From Mactromeris polynyma (Eukaryota; Mollusca; Bivalvia; Venerida; Mactridae): a DNA stretch of 64,000 nucleotides. The DNA lies in the NCBI GenBank assembly GCA_032209605.1, contig JASFXZ010000013.1:11677901-11741900 (forward strand), in the 5' to 3' direction. Shown piece by piece: positions 1 through 8,921 of this stretch; position 1 is the first letter of the stretch; each line of letters opens with the position of its first letter. The notes under the pieces were generated by a model. It did no database searches and was not told where the DNA came from. It was given only the letters and a program-made list of their open reading frames with translations. Position numbers and translations under genes: made by a program.

Positions 1-480
1 TGTTTATTTATTATAGTGTCACTCCTACTTAAAGGGCCAGTCACTCCTACTGAAAGGGCCAGTCACTCCTACTGAAAGGGCCAGTCATTCCTACTTAAAG
101 GGCCAGTCACTCCTACTTAAAGGGCCAGTCACTCCTACTGAAAGGGCCAGTCACTCCTACTGGAAGGGCCAGCCACTCCTACTTAAAGGGCCAGTCACTC
201 CTACTAAAAGGACCAGTCATTCCTACTTAAAGGGCCAGTCACTCCTACTTAAAGGGCCAGTCACTCCTACTGAAAGGGCCAGTCACTCCTACTGGAAGGG
301 CCAGCCACTCCTACTTAAAGGGCCAGTCACTCCTACTAAAAGGACCAGTCGGTCCTACTTAAAGGGCCAGTCACTCCTACTGAAAGGGCCAGTCACTCCT
401 ACTTAAAGGGCCAGTCACTCCTACTTAAAGGGTCAGTCAGTCCTACTGAAAGGGAAGGGCCAGTCACTCCTACTTAAAGG
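1..480. repeat. 22-bp minisatellite array
   Basis: About 21 tandem copies of a 22-bp unit (actcctacttaaagggccag core, with tta/tga/tgg/aaa variants). The first 30 bases, read in reverse, match the end of the SINE-like unit at 11795-11835 (ctggccctttaa, then gacactataataaata). The array therefore looks like an internal amplification of the tail region of that element. No coding content. Confidence 0.95.
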
Positions 481-629
481 GTACCCCCTCTAATACCACC
501 ATAAAACACCAATCTTCTTTACACACCTACTTTCTGTGCTCATTACTTCCGACTTCATATCACTTATATACACCAACCATCCTAATGACACAGGATAACC
601 ATTATATAACTATCTGGTGGCTCAACCAC

Positions 630-716
630 CGGCCATATCAGAAAGTTTACCTGGTTCGAACCTTCGACCTCCCGCTCCCAAGGCCAATCCCTTAACCACT
701 CGGCCATTGGTAAAAA
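630..716 (-). repeat. tRNA-derived SINE-like fragment (Ser/Leu-type head)
   Basis: The reverse strand has an A-box-like tggccgagtggttaagg and a B-box-like ggttcgaacc, separated as in a class II (Ser/Leu) tRNA. No acceptor stem can be paired, so this is a tRNA-derived repeat rather than a tRNA gene. A related head lies at 11670-11720 on the plus strand. Confidence 0.6.
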
Positions 717-1028
717 TATATATGGTTCAAATTTATAGTCAATGCATTGATTTTCAAAACATGGTAATATTTGATCATTATATAATAACTGTTGTCAAAC
801 ACATAGAAAGGCTTTCATTTTAGGGGTGTCTTATAATTGTAACTGAAAATTATTTTGGCTTAAATATGCATGTCCGGTCAATGCATATGTCCGGTTCGCA
901 GAGGGTCCGGTTACGTCCACTGTCCTTCATAATTATTTTGTCTGTCAATCTGGTGGACATAGACTGACGGAGGGGTGACTGGACATACACAGGCAGCTGA
1001 TGGAATATTGTTTTCAATGCTTTCAAAG

Positions 1029-1221
1029 TACAGTCAAACCTGTGTTAAAGACCACCTGCGAACAAAGACCACTATTGCAAAACCTGTCTGCAAAGACCAC
1101 CAATTTTATCTCCCATCAGACCATTTTCATTGATATTTAATCTGTTAATAGAGACCACCTGTAAACAAAGACCACATTTTGCTGTTCCCATGGGTGGTCT
1201 TTACAGACAGGTTTGACTGTA
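1029..1221. mobile_element. MITE family A, copy 1 (TA-flanked)
   Basis: 193-bp element with terminal inverted repeats (tacagtcaaacctgt and acaggtttgactgta) bounded by TA, as in Tc1/mariner-type MITEs. The interior carries several direct and inverted copies of aaagaccacc. Nearly identical copies lie at 4119-4311 (same orientation) and 14217-14409 (opposite). No coding capacity. Confidence 0.9.
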
Positions 1222-2499
1222 GATAAAATACTTCCTACACGGAATGTTTTATTATATTTCCACCTGATGATGATGTTGATTGTTGATGAGTATAACATTT
1301 TTCTAAATGATATAATCAGTGATACATTGCTTCCCACAGGTGGTAACATCCGCGAAAAATTACTGTACAGCTTCTCAATGGAAATATTTGATTCCATTGC
1401 CGCGCTGTATGTTTGTGTTGAATCGCTTGCCAAAATCGTTAACTAAATTACCAAGCAGTGGCAGTGTAGCAAGAATATAAGCAATGCACTCGGTCGTAAT
1501 CATTCAAGTTTATGCTTGCTAAGATTAGAAGCATTTTCACGCCGTTCTTGAAAACCAATTGTTTTACATTGTTCATTTCGAGACTTGCCGCAGTTAGACG
1601 GCTGTATTGCTTTAGCTTATGTTATAAAATTTCAGTGGGGAATCATTAATAGACTGAACGTATATTACCTTCAAGCTCTGACACAAATTTCACCGGTAGC
1701 AATCTTTTGAACATAGTCCAACTGTTTGTTATAATGAGAAATGCTAAGTCTAAGCACGCGCCAGATGGGCAGATTGCATTGTGGGTAAAATGTTTAATGC
1801 CAGAAAGCCGCCATTTTGGATAATTGTTATTGAATACTATGATATCCCAATCGACATCTGTTTCTGCATCCATTTTTTTTATCTTTTAGGAGATAAAGTG
1901 TCGATTTTATTTTACTGTCCGAGATATGCAGAAAAGGGGGGGGTATGTCTGAAAAAGACCCCCCCCCTCCCCCTTAAATTACCCCGGGCTAAATTGTGAA
2001 TAAAAGATAGAAATAAGCTCGTAAATAGTGATACGTATTTTCATTACACCGCGCCGTTGTGACACGTGATATCATTACCCCTCGTTAGTAGCTCTTTCCT
2101 TCAGCGTTCTAGTTTGTTATAGAGGGGTTGATTCAATAATATTTATTTATTAGGTTCGTTTCAGACGATTATTAAGATACTGTATATCAGAGTGGACTGT
2201 ACAGGAGGGAGTACATGCCTTTTTCTGTCCATTTGGGGGGGGGGGCTAGATAAATTGGGAAAGTTTGCGTCGTAAATTTGCCAATTTGAGAAAACTTTTA
2301 ATTGCTTCAACTCCAGTTTTGAGAATTTTCATAGTTAAAAGAACAGGCTTTCCATATCATAAGTTTATATAAACCAGCATTCTAATCTACATTTCTTATA
2401 TCAACTGTCAAAAACCACACAAAATGTCCACAAACATTTATGACACAAGGGACAATAATGGAGAGAGTAATTCGAAGAGCTTTAAGATACATGTATACC
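1222..2499. other. Intergenic stretch without recognised genes
   Basis: Only short ORFs with no recognisable domain. There is a C-rich tract at 1959-1976 and a G homopolymer near 2235-2246. No exon with plausible splice sites was identified. Confidence 0.5.
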
Positions 2500-2645
2500 A
2501 GGTCGCTCCGGTTGACGTTTTTTTGTAGATGCTTCTGATTGGGATTTTTTTCTGATTGGGAGAAAAACATATACATGTATTAGGCTTTGGGAATGCGTCA
2601 GATAGTCTGACCCGTGGGAGCTATAGAAAAAGGCCTGGAGTCTGT
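2500..2645 (-). repeat. Interspersed repeat, copy 1 of 2
   Basis: Shares blocks such as ctatagaaaaaggcctg, tctgattgggattttttt and the gtcagatagtctgaccc palindrome with 51670-51815 in opposite orientation. The two copies are clearly related but diverged. Family not recognised. Confidence 0.7.
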
Positions 2646-3118
2646 AAAGACGGTATTTGTTCATCCGAATTTCACTGTACGTTTATGACGTAATGCTAAC
2701 AACGTACGCGTGCGTCTTGTTCATTACATCAACTCAATGATCTACTGCATAGCAACTGTGGTTGTTCAGTCTACGTCGGCTGCTGATTTTGTTAAATCGG
2801 CTTTTTAAAAAGGAATGTTCAACTTGAGTTCGATTTGTATTAATAATACTGCTTTCTTAAACTAACAATGTCAAACAGAAAGCGAAGTCTAGCTTATAGT
2901 TTGAATTAAACATGTCTAGTATATGGTTGTAATTAAACATGATAAGCTCGTATATTGTTCAACTAAATGAATAATCAGTCCTACAGATGTTCCAACTCTG
3001 CATTGGACACGGTATGCTGCATTGTATGCTAAACCCCTCTTATGACAGATATTTGGCAAAAATGCATACAATTTTACAAGATCACTACCCAATCTCAAAC
3101 GTCGCGTTGATTTTTACG

Positions 3119-3705
3119 TTAAGCCCCGTTTCCATGAAGCGGAAAACATACGCGTTTTCGGCGCGGCTTTATTCGGCGCAGAACACGCGCCGATTAAAAA
3201 TAATTCGCTTCAGTCTACATTGCATGATGACGTTTCCATTGACGCGTTTTTCGGCGCTGAATATTGTCGGCGCCGAAAGAATTCGCTTCGGGTAGCGATT
3301 TTATTCCGCGTGTCGGCGCCGAAATGACGTATTGAGGGTTCGTAGATAGGAAAAATGACGTCATTTCCTCGATTTCCGGGTCTAGCTCGTGTTTAAGTAG
3401 ATGATAGAAGGCACCAAACGTCTTTCTTCTTTTTATTATTTTGTGGGTCCAAAATCGATGCCTGCGTTTGTGAAGCTGCAACTTTTGTTTAAGCACAAGC
3501 GCAAGCATCATATCCTCGACCTCAAGTTCTTCCAAATGGGCAAGGAAAACGTGTAAATGTAGTGTTTGTTTTAACTTGGAAACGGCCATTTTCTTGGAGG
3601 TCAATAAAAGGTCAATAAAACTAAAACGCATATGTGTTTTTATCCGAAAACCGCGTCGGGTTTCGGCTTCATGGAAACAGTAGGCTTCATGGAAACCCGG
3701 CTTTA
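3119..3705 (-). mobile_element. PIF/Harbinger-type element, internally deleted
   Basis: Element body 3122-3702, flanked by direct TTA duplications (3119-3121, 3703-3705), the 3-bp target preference of PIF/Harbinger. The left end agccccgtttccatgaagc is the inverted repeat of the right end gcttcatggaaacccggct. It carries the 5' part of a transposase-like ORF on the minus strand (next entry) but no DDE catalytic region, so it is a non-autonomous deletion derivative. Base composition is GC-richer than its surroundings, with repeated cggcgccga motifs. Confidence 0.85.
3215..3631 (-). pseudogene. Truncated PIF/Harbinger (HARBI1-like) transposase 5' fragment
   Basis: A 138-codon ORF inside the Harbinger-type element. 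The segment RRHRFWTHKIIKRRKTFGAF, followed by YHLLKHEL and an acidic stretch, resembles the N-terminal region that precedes the nuclease domain in HARBI1 and PIF transposases, where a basic R-x-F-W-x-H/R block leads into a FG-x-[FY]-H-x-L helix. The likely start is the internal Met at residue 15 (MAVSKLK). The DDE nuclease domain is absent because the ORF runs out into the element's right half. Host function is unlikely; it is a remnant of a mobile element gene. Confidence 0.6.
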
Positions 3706-4118
3706 CTCATTTAACGGTTTTTCAGTTAGGGCCTAAAAAGTATGTTTTATGTTTCATGCCCCCAAAACTAGGGAATTTTTTTTGGAGATATTTTTTTATT
3801 TTCACACGAAGCAAATTAAATATAGATTTGAATTAATACAAAATGTATATGTTAAAAGACAAATCCCCTTTTCCCTTTTAACATGGATAACGTTTATCAA
3901 GGGGAATATAATGCTCAATAGCTGGAATACTCATAAAACGTGTAATAACTGGGCAGCAAATATCAACCTAAAGAAATAATTCACACAACAAAATTTTACC
4001 AAAAAGAAGAAATTTACCAAAAAGAAAAAAAAATGTTAGCGCGCGAAAAAATATTCTAGGGTCGGGGCAAAAAATACGGTAGGTCTGGAAACCTGAAACA
4101 AACATATTTTTAACGCAT

Positions 4119-4311
4119 TACAGTCAAACCTGTGTTAAAGACCACCTGCGAACAAAGACCACTATTGTAAAACCTGTCTTCAAAGACCACCAATTTTATC
4201 TCCCATCAGACCATTTTAAATGATATTTAATCTGTTAATAGAGACCACCTGTAAACAAAGACCACATTTTGCTGTTCCCATGGGTGGTCTTTACAGACAG
4301 GTTTGACTGTA
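4119..4311. mobile_element. MITE family A, copy 2
   Basis: Same 193-bp TA-bounded element as 1029-1221, differing by only a few bases, which indicates recent activity. Same inverted termini and internal aaagaccacc repeats. Confidence 0.9.
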
Positions 4312-4854
4312 TACGGAGACCGTTCACTCGCCAGAGAGATACTGATATAGTAAACTACAAAATGACGCTTTGACAGTGTGCATGAATTATTTTTAGTGTA
4401 TGAAGTATATCGTTATATTCATAATGTACAGATGACTATCTCCAAACCAATTTAGCTAAACACCGATAATTTTCATTCCTGATAGAAATTACACTTAAAT
4501 CCATGTTGTTTAAATTGAGTCTCTGTAAATAACTGGTATGTTCCCACGTGTAACCATTCGGGACCCCTCTGTCTATACCATATAAAACATTAGATAAATA
4601 TTGTCTGAGGTGTCCCGAATGACGTGATCTTCAAAATGGGTGTAATGTGATTCAATAAGTGAGCCAATCTTTACTCAATTAGCGACAATTTTCGCATTTT
4701 TTCAAGCGTTTGAGGTTATGTGTATATGCTGTTACAACTAATGATATCATTAGTACATGAATTTCTGAGAACAGTTTAAAGTGACAAATAGATATATAAA
4801 CACGTGCCGTGCTGTCTGCCATGCATGCACACGTTTGTACGCAGTAACAGTTTA

Positions 4855-5134
4855 TTTCTGTGTATTTGCGTTTATTTCTCATCGCCATCGGTTTCCCATA
4901 GTGGGCAACGCCTCTGAAAGAATGTTAGTCATTTTAAATTTTTGGAGGAGAGAGTGCATGATACAGAAGATGCTCCAGTTCCAGAAGCACCCCTGGTTCT
5001 TTTACATGCCCGATGTGAAGCGTCGTACATGGGACATCGGTTTTCAAAGTCTCATAGAGGCGGATCGGGGGATCGAACCTGCGACCCCTAAATAACTAGT
5101 CCAGCAGGTTATCACTTAACCACGGATCCCCTGC
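4855..5134 (-). mobile_element. tRNA-derived SINE (family S1), copy 1
   Basis: The reverse strand begins with a tRNA-like head (ggatccgtggttaagtgata, then B box ggttcgatcc). About 200 bp of unrelated body follows, ending in a gcgatgagaaataaacgc-type tail. The body (ccaggggtgcttctggaactg-like) is shared with 27866-28168 and 29166-29460. This copy is the most diverged of the three. Confidence 0.85.
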
Positions 5135-5505
5135 CAGTTTTATTTTGACTTACAGTCCGTTTTTAAACTGTCGGCCGCAAGCAGTTGTAAACAGTTGTAG
5201 CTGCCAATGAACACATGTTTTGGAAGCTATTGACCAAGAGACATTGTGGTCACAAAACGTGTTCTATATTTATTTTGAATAAACTATGCATTGAATTCTG
5301 TACTCGTACATGTATTTCAATTTACGTGTGTTCCATGAGTTGTTTATTTTATGCGTTGCGAGCATTTTATGTTGTTTTAAATTACTATTATGTGTTCTAT
5401 ACTTAGTTGATATGGTTACTGAATGGTTTATACGTTTTACCGTTGTATCATCACGTCGTCTGCTTCGGTTTATGTTGTTAGTATGTGGACGGTATGAACT
5501 ACGTC

Positions 5506-5590
5506 ATTCTCGACAGCTCTCGGGCATTTCCGTACCACTTCGTTACTCGGATAACACCACTTGACGTAGTTGGCCGAGGATTTCCGAATG
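5506..5590. mobile_element. 85-bp mini-element with 10-bp target duplication, copy 1
   Basis: Flanked by exact direct repeats gaactacgtc (5496-5505, 5591-5600). Ends are attctcgacagctctcgg and ccgaggatttccgaatg, an imperfect inverted pair. A second copy at 19185-19266 has a different 11-bp duplication, which proves mobility. Duplications of 9-11 bp suggest a Mutator-like source. Confidence 0.85.
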
Positions 5591-5639
5591 GAACTACGTC
5601 TGATCGCGTTTCAAGTCATTAAAATCTTGTAATTTTGAT

Positions 5640-5821
5640 GTTCAGTAAAACCTCAATAATAAGACCAGCCTTGGGACCCTTGAAAAATGGTCTTTATATT
5701 GAGATGGTCTTAATATTGAGGTTGAATAAGAGGAAAACAGTGAAAATGGACTTGAATATTGTTTTCTTAATTTTGAGGTGGTCTTTACATTAAGGTGGTC
5801 ATTAAGTGAGGTTTTGCTGTA
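5640..5821. mobile_element. MITE family B, copy 1
   Basis: About 182 bp with inverted termini (cagtaaaacctca and gaggttttgctgta) and internal taagacca/tggtctta repeats. The opposite-orientation copy is at 28520-28701. The termini resemble family A (tacagtcaaacct), so A and B may use the same transposase. Confidence 0.8.
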
Positions 5822-7438
5822 ATTTCAAGGCGCCATTTTTTCTCCATATTGCACATGTATTTGTTGAAAGTTTTTCAGAAACGTTTGAAATAAATCAATG
5901 CATTTTTGTAAAACAATTTATTGGAATTATACTCAAATAAAGTGATGGTTTAATACCACATGTGGTCACTGTAAGGTACTGACCATTGTGTTGTGGTTAA
6001 TGCGCTTTATCAGCAATTTATCGTGGTTTTTTTTTGCCATGTTCTATAAGATAGTTTTATAATTCCGCAGGGAAATGCATGTATATACCAATTAATTATT
6101 TGATTATAAGCATTCTTTTCTCGGTACTAAAGCTTTCTTAGCAACAAACGATTTCTTTTTATGTAAATACCATTAAACATTCACGAATATGAACCTGCTT
6201 TCACATCTCAGTGATCTAGCTCATGTTCGGGATAAAAGTTTTAATGCTCGCGCCGAAAATCAAAAGTTTTGGAATTTTACGAAATATGAAATATCGTTAA
6301 CGGTAATTGGGGCCATAAAAGTCTACGATAATGAATACTAAACCCTGGGTATAATGTTTAAGTTAGCTTGAAAAACGAACATTGATCTTCAAATGAATTC
6401 ATCTTGTTAAAAGGTGCGCGCCTCCTAATGGGAAACTAGCGTAACGGAGATACGTGATAGACATAGATAACTGACTTGTGTTCCGATTGGTTCCAAGTTT
6501 CTTTACCTGTGTAAACGATTAGCCGTTGAGTAGATATCAAAAAGCGTATTTCTCACGTGTTTCGAAATATCACCACAATGCGCATGCGCGTGGTTGTTAT
6601 GGAAATCAATTAGAACGCAATGTGGTCGTTACGGAGCAAGGTGTGCCGGGAGAAAACAATTGTATGTAGCAGAAGTGAAACAAATTAACGATCGCTTTTT
6701 GAAAAATAAGAATATAAGTTTAACATCTGGATACAATCAATCATTTTCAAACAAATTTAAGACCACATTTCAATTCTCAGAGACTCTGGCAAAAAATTTG
6801 CAACATTTAACAGGTTCAGACATGAAGCATATATTCAAGTATTTCAATATTTTCATAATTTTCAAAATGAGATCTCTGGTAAATCACACAGCTATGACGC
6901 ATGCAACCATGTTCCATTTCTTTAATACAGCGCCAAGTTTTGTTATTTTCAAAATCAATTACTTTTAAAAGATGTTTGCAAAACAAACGCAAATCGACTT
7001 CTTTCATTTTCAATATGTACTGGCTCACACGACCATCGTATAAACTGCATAAGTGGTAAAGTTTGAGAGGTGGAATTTCGCGAAATGCACAAATTTCGCA
7101 AACATTTTCCATTGCGAAAATTTCCACATTCAACGAAGTATATTTTTATCTACACATCGTGTAGACGATACTTTGGAGTCCAGTATCCCCATGACGTCAT
7201 ATATCCAAAGCACTCCCTGATCCTACAATCGATTATATAATAGCGAGTGTTACGACGTGTAGATATTATAATCAAAGATATTTGGGCGATTCGCAAACAT
7301 ATCAGTACGCCATATTATCCACTAATACAGTACACGCTAAGTATATACGCTTACAATTGTTGTAATGTATTCGATAAATCAAACACAATTAGAACATACA
7401 GTCCCCTATATGTTGACTGTGACTTAATTTGAAATGTG
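5822..7438. other. Intergenic stretch without recognised genes
   Basis: Contains ORFs of up to 124 codons (6594-6968 plus strand, 6816-7133 minus strand) that overlap each other and show no domain, signal peptide or splice logic. I see no supported gene. Confidence 0.5.
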
Positions 7439-8697
7439 CTGCAAACATATAAATACATACTGCAAACATATAAATACATACTGCAAACATATAAATACAT
7501 ACTGCAAACATATAAATACATACTGTAAACATATAAATACATACTGCAAACATATAAATACATACTGCAAACATATAAATACATACTGCAAACATATAAA
7601 TACATACTGAAAACATATAAATACATACTGCAAACATATAAATACATACTGCAAACATATAAATACATACTGCAAACATATAAATACATACTGCAAACAT
7701 AAAAATACATACTGCAAACATATAAATACATACTGCAAACATAAAAATACATACTGCAAACATATAAATACATACTGCAAACATATAAATACATACTGCA
7801 AACATATAAATACATACTGCAAACATATAAATACATACTGCAAACATATAAATACATACTGCAAACATATAAATACATACTTCTAACATATAAATACATA
7901 CTGCAAACATATAAATACATACTGCAAACATATAAATACATACTGAAAACATATAAATACATACTGCAAACATATAAATACATACTGCAAACATATAAAT
8001 ACATACTGCAAACATATAAATACATACTGCAAACATATAAATACATACTGCAAACATATAAATACATACTGCAAACATATAAATACATACTGCAAACATA
8101 TAAATACATACTGCAAACATATAAATACATACTGCAAACATATAAATACATACTGCAAACATATAAATACATACTGCAAACATATAAATACATACTTCTA
8201 ACATATAAATACATACTGCAAACATATAAATACATACTGCAAACATATAAATACATACTGCAAACATATAAATACATACTGCAAACATATAAATACATAC
8301 TGCAAACATATAAATACATACTGCAAACATATAAATACATACTGCAAACATATAAATACATACTGCAAACGTATAAATACATACTGCAAACGTATAAATA
8401 CATACTGCAAACGTATAAATACATACTGCAAACGTATAAATACATACTGCAAACGTATAAATACATACTGCAAACGTATAAATACATACTGCAAACGTAT
8501 AAATACATACTGCAAACGTATAAATACATACTGCAAACGTATAAATACATACTGCAAACATATAAATACATACTGCAAACATATAAATGCATACTGCAAA
8601 CATATAAATGCATACTGCAAACATATAAATACATACTGCAAACATATAAATACATACTGCAAACATATAAATACATACTGCAAACAAATAAATGCAT
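7439..8697. repeat. 21-bp minisatellite array (about 60 copies)
   Basis: Tandem unit ctgcaaacatataaatacata. Because 21 is divisible by three, the minus strand is open in all three frames and gives long repetitive ORFs with no plausible function. Variants are clustered: nine consecutive units with cgtataaat (about 8369-8560), and marker units ttctaac at 7881 and 8196 (15 units apart) and tgaaaac at 7608 and 7944 (16 units apart). This points to block duplication. Confidence 0.97.
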
Positions 8698-8872
8698 GTA
8701 TCTAGATTCGTCCATTCTGACACCTACGTCATTCTGACACCTACGTCACAATACTCATCTTTCACCAAGAATATGTTTACTGAAACTTATACGAACAGTT
8801 TGCAGGTTTTAAGATATAAAGATAATAACAAATAGACTTACTATCAATGAAAGCAAGCCCTAGCTATCAGTG

Positions 8873-8921
8873 ATGGTGAAACATTCGGAAACAAGGAAGA
8901 TATTGTGCTGGTTAATTGGTG
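8873..8921 (+). CDS. Receptor exon 1 (start and most of the signal peptide)
   Basis: Encodes MVKHSETRKILCWLIG and ends in phase 1 at ggtg|gtagat. G at -3 and +4 of the ATG gives a good initiation context, and an in-frame TAG lies 12 bp upstream. Joining to the exon at 9243 completes the hydrophobic core as GVLWQSC. The competing ATG at 8926 also looks like a signal peptide but stops within 50 codons and is out of frame. Confidence 0.65.

Noticed and set aside
6594..7133. Overlapping ORFs of 124 and 105 codons on opposite strands
   Set aside because: No recognisable motif, AT-rich low-complexity translation, and no splice context.
7351..8723. Long minus-strand ORFs of 444-454 codons made of a seven-residue repeat
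   Set aside because: Produced by a 21-bp tandem repeat that is open in three frames; no start context, signal or codon bias supports a protein.
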